From: Sitta carolinensis
Lineage: Eukaryota > Chordata > Aves > Passeriformes > Sittidae
NCBI GenBank assembly: GCA_032173965.1
Contig: CM063290.1
Span: forward strand, 12,983,501-13,047,500
Length of the DNA: 64,000 nucleotides
Reading direction: 5' to 3'
The notes under the pieces were generated by a model. It saw only the letters and a program-made list of their open reading frames with translations, did not search any database and was not told where the DNA came from. The translations under genes were made by a program, and so were the position numbers. Positions 49,311 to 61,900 of this stretch are shown here, piece by piece. Position 1 is the first letter of the stretch; the number at the start of each line of letters is the position of its first letter.

Positions 49311-51584
49311 AAACACAGAGGCAGATTTATTTGCTGGGCTTATGTGATGTGATTCATGTCCTGGCACATGCTTGAACCTGATGACTCCTGGTCAGACCTG
49401 TGCCCCATTTTTCAGGCAGCCTTGCTTACAGTCCTTTCCTTGGCTGGCTATATTTTCTGGGACATTCTTGGTTGTACTTGTGATATATATTTTATAGCAT
49501 AGCCTCCTTGATTTAACACAAATATTAGATGATATCTTTAGTTATTCATTCTCTTCTTTCTTGAGAGGCAAACAGCAATAACAGCCCATGTCTTGCAATG
49601 AAGAGAACAATGGAACAAAGCAGAAATAAAATTACTGTTTCTTTACAAAAAAAATTTGTTGTATTGAAGCAGAAAATCTAAAATAAGAATGTAGTAGTAC
49701 AGAAAGTAAGCACTTGAGTCCCACCCACTCAGAAAAAGACATTTAGAAGTAAGAACTTCACTTAAAGGCAGTCTCCAATTTTTGTCCTTTTGTTTCCATT
49801 CAATATATTTGCATGCATTTTTGTAAGTTCCTCAAATACATTTTAAATTTAAAGCTAAATACATTGACCAAACCATTTTTAGCATGACCTAATATTATTG
49901 TTACTGAGTTCTTATATTCATGTAGTTCCTTCTCAGGGAAGAAATATACTTGCAGTATTGATAGGGATCTTGTGAGTAATACAGACTCTAATATTTTATA
50001 ACAAGTTAGTTCATTTCTCAGAATATACATATTTTCTTATCTTAACCAGACCACAATTGTGAGGTTATAATTCCTCAGTTTTACATCATTGCTATCAACA
50101 AGAATAACTTGGGGGAGGAGGGAGCCGTCAGTTCTCTCTCTGTTGAGTGATGTGACTTAGTCATAACAAGTGGAAATTGTCCCAAGGTTCTGTACTGTAC
50201 TTGTGCTATAAAATCAAAATAGTCATATTGCACCATTAATGCCATCTCAAATGGATACTCTTATTTCATCCTGAGAAATTCACTCCCAAGAATGTCTCAA
50301 ATCTCATTCTAGTGTTATAAATTAGCAATGCAGGGCTTGAGGAGCAGCACACTCTGATACTGAGTAAATACTGACAATCCTGTGATTCCCAGAAAGGATC
50401 CTTCCTTTATGCTAAACTAGTAAATTAAACAGGTTTCTCACTGACTAAGGAGTTACAGATATTGAAAGCTTGAGATTATTTGTAATGACTGCTACATCTG
50501 ACAAATATTGAATTATAACACTTAGTCTGTGTAACCAACAGCTTATTTCTTTTTGTTATGTGCTGTTGTGTTCTGTTTCATCAACTTCAGAGACGATGTA
50601 AAATAATGCAAAGTGACACCATGAAATACAATAAGATGTGACATAGCACATTAGAAATTTAAAGAATGAAAAGCTTCAGTCAATTCAGGAAATAGGAACC
50701 CTGTCCAAATTTATTGTGACAAGTAAGAACAGTGCAAACACTAAACACTGTTTTCAAACCAGAGGGCACCATTGTTTTGTGACCACCCAAATTGCTTGCA
50801 GATACTGCCATCATCTTTATTTTTAGTTCAATTTAATAGCACAGAGCTGCAAGCTTTTTCAATTTGGGTGGTGTTTTTCTTGTTTTGGGGGTTTCCTCTC
50901 TTCTCTCCCCAGCCTTCCATGAGTATTTAATATCTAAATTGGCATCTGAGTGACTTGGTGTGTTTGTCGGCAGCTTTCCATTCCAAACAAATCTGTTCCT
51001 TGACATTTCAAAAAAATGTATTGCTAACATATTTCCAAGGATTTTGTAAAAATCCGATTCTGTGAACACGGGCTCAAAATGGGTGAACAAAAAAGCATCT
51101 ATGTTAGTAGAAGTGTTTTCAGTTCATATCTAGGGTATGTTAATTGAAAATCTAGAAGGAGGCTGCTTTCCTGTAGAGTACTAAAATGAATTCAAATATG
51201 AAACAACTCTCTTAAATCTGACTACTCCAGACTTTTATTTCTCACATTTTTACTGTCATCTATTCATATCTGTCTGGTGATATTTAGGTCTGCATTAATG
51301 GATTAAAGTCCACATTGATCTCAGTTGGAAAATATGAGTTGCTGTTGCTGATCACCCTATGCTATTGCCAAAGCCTTCTCCTTTGCTAGTAAAGTCAGAT
51401 TCTATTGAAGTCTATCCCAAATAGTCATCTGTATAAACAATGATATGTGATTCTAAACTTCAAGCACATTTTCTGACCAGCTGTACTAACCATTTTTATG
51501 TAAGTTTTATTTAAGGGCAGCACTACCATGCCGTGAAGTCAGACAATGAAGAGATTAAAACTATTTTTTTTTAAAGCATTTTTA
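49311..51584. other. AT-rich unique DNA, no gene seen
   Basis: Short open frames only. No repeats recognised apart from short homopolymers. Confidence 0.5.
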
Positions 51585-51655
51585 GGGCCTGGATGGCTCA
51601 TTTGATCAGACACTGGCCTTTCATCACAGGGAAGAGCAGCTCATACCCAGCCCTG
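51585..51655 (+). repeat. tRNA-derived SINE head-like relic
   Basis: TGGCTCATTTGATCAGACA (51594-51612) resembles a tRNA A box and D-arm (TGGCTCAGTTGGTTAGAGC). CACTGGCCTTTCATCACAGG (51611-51630) resembles an anticodon arm, and AGCTCATACCC (51638-51648) a degenerate B box. It is too diverged, and lacks a clean acceptor stem, to be a working tRNA. A SINE head or a tRNA pseudogene is the most likely origin. Confidence 0.42.
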
Positions 51656-53770
51656 ACTGTTGTGTTCAGAAGTAATCTTTATGGGATGCTTACAAAATGT
51701 TTATAATGAAATGAGTACCGGGATTCTTGGTTTATTGTCAGGACAGTGAAAAAGAACAGGGAGCTGTCAACTAGTGCATGTGCAGGTGAAAATTAAGTCT
51801 CCTGAAAGGGATTTTTAAAGGTGCAAAGCTCATACAGGCACCTAGCTAAGTGAATAATAGACAGGTAACTGCTAAAAAACACATTTTCCCTGGAAAATCA
51901 AAATTAAATTGTATAGCAAATCCTTCTAAATCAATAAGTGCTATAAAAATCTCTGTGGAGATTTATTTTTGTGCACAAAAAGGATAAAATCCAATGTTCA
52001 TTGAAATGGATGAAGAAATAAATGAATTAAATATATGCTCTTCTGTCATGTTCCTGACATTTTTTTTTAAAAATGACGATTCTGAAGCAGATCCTTAGCT
52101 GAATGGTACATCTGATTAGCTGCAATAGCTGGATTTTGTGTAAATCAAACAGCAATATATGACTATATAACTATATAACTATTTTTCAGAGCTAAATCTG
52201 CTGTTATTTGAGCTTTGTATAGTACATCAGCTGAGAAAGTGGCTCAAAAATGTTCATCTACATTTTAACATGAATTTGGGGATCTGAATTGGTAACATTG
52301 CAGTAGCAAAAAAAAAGTCGTGTAATAAATTTAAGGCTGTTTGAGAAACTTTCTTGAATTTGTTACTCTCGGGTAGAATAAAATTTGATACTGATGCGAT
52401 TTAAAGCCAGATTTTAATGTATTTATGTATCTAGCTACAGGCAATTTAAAATTTGGCCTGTAAGTGTTATTGTCTGTTTAAAGAATTCCAATTGTGGTTG
52501 CACGATACTGAATTTCAGTACACCCAGAAAAACAAGCCCCAGGAAAGCAGGTCTTCCAGCTTTCTGTATTCTCTAACTGTAGCCAAGAACAGCTTAGTGT
52601 TTTTCAAAAACTGGTTGCAATTTTTATTTTTTCCTTAAAGTTTACAGATTATTAGAACTTGGCAAGTGAAAGCTGAGTATCAAAAATCTATAGGCTTTCC
52701 ATGAGCTAATGGTTGGCTGACACATTAAAATTAATAAACTCTTTTAAAAATATGAGAACTTTGTTTCATGTTTTATAAAATAGCCAAATTGTTGTCAGCC
52801 AATGAGGTACCACATATCTGCATATAGACCTATGCATATGAAGGTATGCAATGCATACCTTGCACAGATAACACGTGTAACACAGGCTGAGTTTAGCTGG
52901 TTATGGAGAAAGGCTCCAAGAGGTTTCTGGGGCTGTACCTGTTATCCCATCCTATTACATGGATGCAGATGCACTGCAGTGAACCTCTCCATTCCTGTGC
53001 CCTGCTTGCTCTGGACTCTGCAAAGCAGAGGAGGGACCCCAGGGATGAGTTAGTGATGGTAGAAGAGCCATGGGCTTAATCCTTCGCTGGTGGCCTTCTG
53101 AGCTGGCTGCTTGCCCTTACTGCAGGACTGCTGTAAGGTAATCTGGGAGGCTCCTCTTCTCAGCCCCCCGGGATGGTCTGGCTTCAAACTGTGCCTTCAA
53201 AAGAGCAACTTGAAACTGGCATGGCAAACTGCTTATATTGTAATTTCTGAATTCAATGGTGAGTAAAATTGTTGCATATTCTCTATTTTTGCAGTTTCTA
53301 AGTGCAGGTTCCTCACTAACAGCCTGCCAGTTTAATGAAAGAAAGGGCTGGGAGGGAGGAGGGTAATGCCCATTTTTTCCTCGGTTCCTCTGCTACAGCT
53401 GCTGAGAAAACAAACTGAAGTGATGTGGACATCTGCCCACTGGGTCTGGAGCAGCCCACCAATATGTTCCATGAAAGTCACAAGAAAACCATCACTTCCA
53501 GTCACCAAGGGCCTCTCCAGATTTGAATTTGTAACCCAGAGGTGAAAGGTTTCCTAACTCAATTTCCCCTGGGCTCACCAACATCTGACCCTTTCACAAT
53601 CAGAAAAGAGTAACACTCCTCAGACAGTACTGATTTTATGCACCATATTCTGGAACCACTTTTTCAATTGTGTTTGCAGCACCTTTGATGGAGAAACAGA
53701 ACAAATATAAGTTGTATAAAAAATTATAAAGATGTTCTATGCCAGCTCTTGGTAGAAACCAATGATTTGG
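51656..53770. other. Unique DNA, no gene seen
   Basis: A mid-GC patch at about 52900-53560 has short open frames without domains. Tandem-like ACTATATA words occur at about 52161-52182. Confidence 0.5.
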
Positions 53771-53779
53771 GGTTTTTGG

Positions 53780-53810
<31 letters not shown>

Positions 53811-53857
53811 TTTTTCAATGTGTACCTCTTCATTCTGCCTTCTGTAAAAAAAAAAAA
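53771..53857. repeat. Poly-T tract (T25 + T9) and nearby A12
   Basis: T25 at 53780-53804, interrupted by AC, then T9 at 53807-53815. A12 follows at 53846-53857. There is no adjoining retroposon head. The frame crossing it would encode a lysine-rich homopolymer on the minus strand and is not a gene. Confidence 0.88.
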
Positions 53858-55860
53858 TGCTTTGCAATTTGTGAGGATTATACATTTATACAGAGCTAGC
53901 TATGGACGGGATGAGTGATCTTAATACTTTTCCTGTACTGAAATTAATATTGGAGCAGGAAATATCTGCAAATTATGTGGCATTTTGAAGTAAACAGGAA
54001 ACCGAATGGCAAATGTTGTTTTCACATACACCGGTATGAATATGGATCAATTGGTCTTGGAAAGCAGTGGGGATTCTGATAAAAAAGCTGAATTTGCCCC
54101 ACAAGTTTAAATACTGTTTTTTACAGCTTTAAACCACACAACAGATGTGAAATAAGTTGCTAGTACTTTAGGCGATGTTAATATTGCTAATGTTTATAAA
54201 TAGGTTTTAAGTTCAAATTCAAAGGATGGCATAGGCTTTTCTCTTATCTTTTCATGTATTAGAGGTTCCAAACCGGGAATCAGATATTGGGAAACAGAAC
54301 TTCTTCCAGCTTCAATAGCAAGGAGTTCTGAGAAGGCAATATGCAACCACTACTACTTTCAAAGTACCACATTATAATGTGTGTATAGCTTCTGGTCCCA
54401 CAAAGGCAAACAGCCTCTTGACCTCACACTTTCATTAATGGGAAAAAGTTACTGTGCCTATATTTTGCCATATTTCAGGTTACTACAACATGAAAATAAA
54501 TATAGTCATTGAGGGGAAAAAGAAAGAAGGAAGAATTAATAAAATCCTATATTTCTATTTTTTAAACCATCTACTCTACCTCTAATTGTTTTTAAATCCC
54601 ATTAGAACTCAGCGAAGGGAACTGAAAGGCTGAACAAAAATAACTTTAAATCCACATGATGCTAGTTTCTGTCAAATGGCAAGATTTTCAAGTGGAAAAG
54701 TTTTTTGCATTCTCGTTTGAGTATTCTGCCTTAGTGTACAAACGAAAGAAAAATAAAATCAAATAACTGAACTTTGCTGTGGTGTCCAGATTAGAACCAT
54801 GTTCTGCACAGAAGTGATGGGTAAGCCCTTCGTATCAGGAGATCTGTCTGGCACTCATCAGGCAGTGTTACTTGATCACAGCTGGATGAAAATGCACACC
54901 CAGGGCAAATCTGTAAACACCAGCTTAATCTGCATGGGAAAAGTTACTGTCATCTCCTCCGACAGAAAAAGCCTTCAGGACATTCCAGCAGTAACAGTCA
55001 CTTCAGTTTGTTACAAATGTTGTCAGATTTAGACACAAAACCATTATAGATGTCAGATAGCTACAACTGAAAAAAAAAAAATGTATTGCTTTTTAGGTAT
55101 TTCAGTTTAGAGAAATGAGGGAATTCAGTAGTTTTGTAATATGACCAAAGAGTATGTGTGGAGGGATTTCTATTATACAGCACTTGCCAACACGCTACAT
55201 TTTAGACTGTAATTCACTATTCTCTAGGACATTTAAGGAGATTTTTCTTCAGGCGAGGGATTGTAATTTGGATAATATTTTGCAGGAGTCTTCTTAGAGC
55301 ATAAATTAAAAACAACTCCATCTTTAGGATGGGCCAAAACATGCTTCTGACTTTTTATGGCTCTGAAAACAGTCATATTTGCAATTGCAAGACCAGAGCC
55401 CATATGCTCTTGTAATCAGCCCTGAGAAACACCCTAAATCACTTCATCATCAGAATAGCTATATAGTAATGCAGAAAAAAGGGGCTTTAATCAATTCTAG
55501 ACAGTTTAGATAAATAATGTAGTTAGAGAGTTAGAGATCCAGTTTCTTTGCCTTTTTCAAGAGATATTCCCATTTCCTTCAGAGAGAATATGCATCAACC
55601 AAAAAAAAAAAAAAAAATGAAAGGAAACTTTCATTTACATTTAATGTGAGCTGGACCAGACCCCAGAGTTCTCAATGTGAAAATCACAATGCTACAAATT
55701 CCCTCCCCGACCTTGTATCGTCCCTTCTACCCTCCCATGCCCACACTCATAACAGAGATGACTGGTTTCTGCAATGTGTTAAATAGGAGGAAAGGGAACA
55801 TTCAGAAGAAAACTAGGTATTTGGGGCTTTCTCCAACCCAAGATTAATGTCAAGAGATTT
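53858..55860. other. AT-rich unique DNA, no gene seen
   Basis: A12 at 55070-55081 and A17 at 55601-55617 are simple homopolymers. No gene is recognised. Confidence 0.5.
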
Positions 55861-56010
55861 TTCTTAGCATTAGTGTCAGTGCTAGCCAGGAAAAATGATC
55901 CCATTAAAGGGCCCCTCATGAATAATTCATGAGGCCCAATTTAGTGTTTGTACTGAGGGTAAGAGATAAACAGGTGATAGAGTTTGTAGGGAAACCATTG
56001 CACTTGACAT
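55861..56010. promoter_or_regulatory. Candidate conserved element with 21-base palindrome
   Basis: A perfect inverted repeat CCTCATGAAT/ATTCATGAGG with a single A between its arms occupies 55914-55934. The outer bases GGGCC and GGCCC could extend it with a small bulge. The surrounding sequence is of normal complexity and not a recognised repeat. The arm length is unlikely by chance for a given position, but among all positions of 64 kb a few such palindromes can occur. Confidence 0.3.
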
Positions 56011-58559
56011 GGTATTTTGGTGTTATTAATATTTTTTTTTAAATCTGTATATATATTAGATGAAGGAGACATAACTTGTGTATTAAGAGTCAGGTTACTG
56101 TTCAACTTTGAGTTGAGGATTTATGTGATCTGTGTTTCCAAATCATTAGTGATGAGCTATTCTCCCTAAGTGCATTAAAGTAAAAAGCTCCATAGACAAG
56201 CTGGTAATTTAAGGGCTGTGTTTGGCAACAGGATTCTTCAGTTCTTTGCTGTTCTCTTCTAAGTCCATTGTGAGTATGGAAGAATAGTTACTGAATATAG
56301 CAATTAAGGGTTTTTTCTCCCCAAATTAAAAGTTACATTTTTGCAATAATTGTGGTAGTTGAATAATTTATGTCCATTTAAATCGAATAGCATTTAGCAC
56401 CAATGTTTACTGAAAATCTTTTAGCATTTACTGTAAAAAGGTGAAAACAAATGAGACTATTATTGTGGCTGTGCAAACTGTCAGACTTCAAACTATTACT
56501 AATTGACTTCTTTAAATTATAACACATATTGGTAAATTCCAAACAAACAGAAGTTACTAGAGATGGTGCTTGAGTTGGTTGAACCATGTCAACTGGTCAC
56601 AAAAAACTCCTAGTAAGGCTGTAGTAAGAAGCCTTCAATTTAGCACTGTGTCCTGCTAATTTTCATGCTTTTAGAAAACCAAGAAGAGAACAGCCATATA
56701 GTCACCCCAAGTGACTGGGTGTTGTGTCTTTTCCATGCTGACCCTTAGAAGGCCAGGCACAATTAACATCTGTGTGTCCATGTTGCGCCAGTGTTCTGCA
56801 ACCCTCTCTCCTCACCAGCCATGGAGAAACGACCACCAGCCACTTAATGGGTTTGTTTCATATTGTGTTCTTTGCCCTCCTCACTTTAGTTAGTTAGAAA
56901 CACCACTAGAAAGAGGAATTCTAAATCCCCAGGAACTCCAAGAACACAAAATTTGAGAACTTACTATGCTTATGTGTGCTGGGCCTGGAAATGTGATTGT
57001 TTTCATTTTATCATACCAATTTTTTCATTCAGCCATAGGAAATGATTCTGATTTTTGCCAATAGAATTCCATTGCTACTTCCAAGTTGCAAGGAAGCAAA
57101 TGAGATCAGCATACATCCCCCTGGGTTTATTCTGATAAATATTTACTGAAGATTGAATTCTACCAAAATGCCACTAGGATTTTGCTCTAAATAAAAATTA
57201 TGTCATTGGACTTGTGGCCTCTATTGCCATGATCTGTGATCTGTCAATCCCAGATGCTCATTCCCATGCAGTGGCTACAGTTTGCATGGTTGAGCTGGTT
57301 TAATCCAAAACTAGGATGTCTCCACCAGTGAGTGACTGGCCTAAAGGCATGAAGTGACAGGGCAGTACTTCAAATTTAATTTACTTAAGTGATGTTGCTG
57401 GTCTTTCTAGAGTGGTCACCTCTGTGGGACATTGGTTTTGTAAGCTAAATGCACATTTCTCAGTGTATAATAATCACTATCCCCTTAAGCCCCATAGGGC
57501 GACATAAATCTACTGAAAAAAATTTTGTAGTGACATGTCCATGCAAACGATAGTTCAAATTCCTATAGTAAAAGCACCATCAACCTTCCAAGTTTCAGTT
57601 CTTGAAAAAAAACACCAATATATCAAGTCTGTAGTAGAAAGAGTTGTACTTTTTTAACTGTGCCTCATGAGCATTGAAATAAAAATATTCTCTGCTTTGA
57701 AATTTCTGGTTTACCCTCAAAGTGCTTAAAAATGAAAGTGAAATGCAATCCTGTGATCCAGATTTTGAGGTGAATAATAATACAGCACACAGACAACAGG
57801 TTTAAAGCATCAGGCTGAAAAATGTATTAATCTGGTTTTGTAATTCTAAGCACCAATCAAACAGTCCTGGAGTCCCAGCTGTGGAAGATAAGGCCTCATG
57901 CCATCAAGAGATCCTACCTTTGCTCTTCTAGTTGCCTGGGAGATTCAGCTCACTGCTCAGCAGGGAAAAGGACAGGGATAAAGGATTCCTCTCTTTGCTT
58001 GGCTTTAACGTTTCCTTCTTCTGCAAGGATCATGATCAACTCTCTGTTCCAAACTTGAGTTCACCTGGGGATCTACTCCATGGCTTTGTTGAGGAGCTAA
58101 AAGCATGATGAGGACACACTGCCCCACGTTCCTGCATATACCTTTACCCTAAGGAAAAAAGGAGGAACAAGCATAGTCAATAAGGTTGGTGGATTCCTTC
58201 TGGTGAGGTCTAGTGAGAATGGAGTAGGAAAGATCCACTTTTCACTGCAAGGAGAGTCTCCCTCTCTTCTTCCCTCCTTCCCTGCTTCTCTCCAGAGCTT
58301 TTCAGGCTGCTGGGAATATATTTGCTTGCTTCTCTGGTGAAGCACTATGCCCAAGGGAAGGAAGAATGGCATTCTGACATATCGGTATTTGGGCATATCT
58401 TTCTCTTCTGTAAAATGACTGTGTATCCCAGAAGAACAAAATATGTGTGTGTAAATACGTATTTGATTCTTTGGATAGTTTATAGCTATGTAAATTGTAT
58501 GCTTTATGTCTTTCATCAGGTGTAAAAATTAGGTACTTTTACAAGTTTGGGAGTATCTG
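56011..58559. other. Unique DNA, no gene seen
   Basis: A 139-codon minus-strand frame (58097-58516) has no recognisable domain. The rest has only short frames. Confidence 0.5.
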
Positions 58560-58960
58560 TGTTTTCTGTTGAATTTGAGGTGCTACGTAAACATTATTCT
58601 GTAAAAATGCTTCCACCTTGGATTATGCTTGGCACCAATTTACATTGTAATATTACTGACACTGCCATTTAATTTGCCTACTTGCTATGGTCTAAGTGTA
58701 GGTAATTTACAAACCTTTAACAATGTTCAGCTTTCCTAAATGATAGGGAGAACTGCAATTACACTTAAAATGCACTGGTGCACTATGTGTCAGCAAAAAA
58801 GGACCAACAAAAGACATAATTACAATGTAATTGCCCACAAGTTCATGAAGTAAACATACATTATTAGAAGGCACTCATCTATTCAATTTAAGTGACATTA
58901 CAGATAACATATTGCATAAATAGGAAGCCATTTTGTGACTAGTTAGTATAATAGTAGGAG
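58560..58960. promoter_or_regulatory. Candidate conserved noncoding element
   Basis: Complex AT-rich sequence without repeat signatures. It contains a perfect 15-base palindrome AATTACAATGTAATT (58818-58832) and a related ACATTGTAAT word about 180 bases earlier (from 58643). Many TAAT-type words occur. Regulatory function is inferred. Confidence 0.25.
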
Positions 58961-61900
58961 TTGAAATTAAAATGTGGTATATGTATTCCTAAAAGCACTT
59001 CAAGCTTAGCATCGGCTCTATAGTGCCTTGCATTATGCTCTATTTCCAGTTTTAAACATTTGAATATTCTCTAAGGATATACACTGATAAATAATGACAC
59101 TATAAGGTATCTCCTTTAAAAAAATAAGTTTAAAACAAACGTTTAGGCAGCCTAAGGTGATTTTTATCCAAGAAAAACATCAGAATAAGAAACTGGTTCA
59201 AGGTAACAGGGAAAAATTTCAGGAGTTATTTTTTATGACCAAAATTGTTCAAAACTGTGCAAATTTTAAGCTCTATTTTAGTTCAGGTCATTAGATGAAA
59301 CCTGGGTATGTACAGGGACCATGGTTCTCCCACATAGCACCAGAAGGAGGACCTAAGGTATCTGAAAACTTTCCTCCTAATTGCATATTTAAAGAATTTG
59401 GCCTTGTACCTTTTTAATGAATAGCAGCTGAATATATACGTAGATTAAGTTTGTCACTGGAGTTTGATGATCCCTTTGGCTCACATCCCCACTGGACTGT
59501 CCCCTTGTTTCTGACAATCTCTTGAACAGGCTTTGCAAGAAATCAGGTCAAATAACTGTCTTATTCTCACAAAACCTCTGGAACACCCATCGCTCACATC
59601 ATAGCACCATATCTTCCTGAATAATTTTGTTGTTTTTTGAGCTTGCTAACAATGTAATGTGTTTATCCCAAATTCCCAGTCCTTGGAGAGGGGTCAGGCT
59701 CCGTCTCAGCAAAGAAGTAGAGCCAGAATTTTGAATTTGGGGTGTGTAAAGTTACCAAAAGCAAACATCTCTCCTTGGATTATGCATGTGCTGTTAAGGA
59801 CTTAATTAGTGTAAAAAAATCACATTAAAAAAAATCTTTACTGTTAAGCCCTTTTGTAGTCACTCTCCCACTGTAAAACACAGTTCAGTTTGAAAGTCTG
59901 GCAAATATCTCAGGGTCATTGGAGCCCCATATTTAATGTTTCGCTTTTTTTGTATGACCTTACAAGCAGTCCAACACAGTGTAAATCCAGAGTAGATTGT
60001 TTACTTTTAATTTGCTCATAACAATATTCTTTGCCAAGTTTTACAAACGACAATGATATCATAGATTTTTACTTGGGATTCCACACTGTTGAACAAGCTC
60101 AGATTTTTTTTTCTCTTTTACCTCTTTAATTAGATAAATATAATAGTGAATTACAAACTTGTTAAGTATTTCCTTTTGGAAAATGTTGTCTGATACTTGA
60201 TATTGTACCAGGAATCAACCTAAATTGCTTTAATTCCTTGTACCTGCTGTGTAGTTAGATGAGATCAACTAGACAGACCTATCCCATTGGTTAAAGGTCA
60301 ATAATAGCCTAAAGACATGTTGTTTACAGCACATCATATTGAGAAATATACTTTTCATAGAAGGTATAACCATATTTTCATTAACAGTGATATAAAAGCT
60401 TAAACAGCTCTGTGGATATAACTACACAGGATTATTTTTAATCACAAATCTATTTTTAAGAAAATGTGGAACAAAATTTGCCAGAGAACATTCTCATTAT
60501 TATTTCACCATAACTATTACAGATTATGTAAAATGTTGTTCTATTTTTCTAATATTTGAGTAAATTTGAGAAACTCCAGACACTTCAGAGTAAGAGTCAT
60601 ATTCTGCTGACATTTATATAACTATAAATAACTTTAGTGATGTCTGCCCTCTGCAAAATTGTAAAGGGGTCCCTGATGGCTGAAGTTATAATGGATATTG
60701 TTGGGTTTTCTTATTTTAATTATTGTTAGATGACAAGATGGAAACTAATAAGTTTATTTAAACTTTTCAAATTATTTCATCCTTGCAAAAAAGAATAAAA
60801 TTATTAACAAATTTTTAATGCTTTGCAATGTTATTTCTTTAATGTTTTGTGATATTTTTTTAACAGTACTGAATGAAAAATTAAATCCATCTTCACAAAG
60901 GGTATGAGCTATGAATTTTTAAGAAGTCAAGTCCCAAAAAAAGACCAAAATATGTAGCGGCTGGGTTAGGATTTTGTTGGATGATAGCTTGAATTTTACA
61001 CTCATCTATAGTAGTAGAGATTCAGTGGTCACCAAAATGTTAATGTCATCATATTTTCAGGCACTGATATTGCTTTTTATTTTTTTGAGGATAAGCTTTC
61101 AAAATTCTTTGCTAATTAGTATAAACTTAGCAAAAATGCACAGCAAGCACTTTAGCATTTGAGTTTGTATTTAATATACAGAGTTTCCTAGGAAAATATT
61201 TACTTCTATGATATTTTCTACTAAAGAGAGACAGTACAAATTTTTTATCATTTATACCAGACCACAGAATCTCAGTATTTCACTTCAACATGGTTTTATA
61301 TGGATCTACTAAAAAACAATTGAGAGTTTTCTTGAAGCACTTAGGTTGGAAAATCACTTTTTTTATTGAGCTGAAATGTTCAACATGTTTGTTGAAAATT
61401 TAAAAACAATCCAGGAATATTTTGTATTTCAGAATTCATGTTCATTGGTAGGTGACTATTCAGTTAGGCTGGCCTTTCTTTCTTATGGGAGAACCAGGAA
61501 AGACTCCAGACTTGGATGTAACCATTATTTCTTTAAAACTGTGGATTTTACAAACCTTCATTTAAGGAGTACACCTATATTAACTAGAGTTTATAGAAAG
61601 AGTGGAAGTCTTTTTGATGCCATGATTTGAAGGAACATGGATTTAGAAGCCTATATTCCCTCTATAGCTGGGGTAGACACAAAAATCTCCAGGAAAAGAT
61701 TCATCAAAGTTAATTAATTGCAGGGTTTCTTTAGAGTGAAAAGGGATGCAGGAATGCACCATGTCAAGCAATGCATTACTAAAAGACCAATAGTTAATGG
61801 TGTAAAATATGAATAATATGAAGATTTTGTAGTATGTAGTAGATGGCAAGACAATGATAAGTTAGTCAGAGTAAAACCAAAGCAACCCTACAAAGTCCAA

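Noticed and set aside
49098..49367. 89-codon minus-strand frame
   Set aside because: It is the antisense shadow of the old CR1 C-terminal segment.
51585..51655. Working tRNA gene
   Set aside because: No clean acceptor stem and a degenerate B box; better explained as a SINE head or tRNA pseudogene.
53636..53833. 65-codon minus-strand lysine-rich frame
   Set aside because: Produced by the T25 and T9 homopolymers.
58097..58516. 139-codon minus-strand open frame
   Set aside because: No domain, low-complexity stretches and no supporting splice or start context; consistent with chance.
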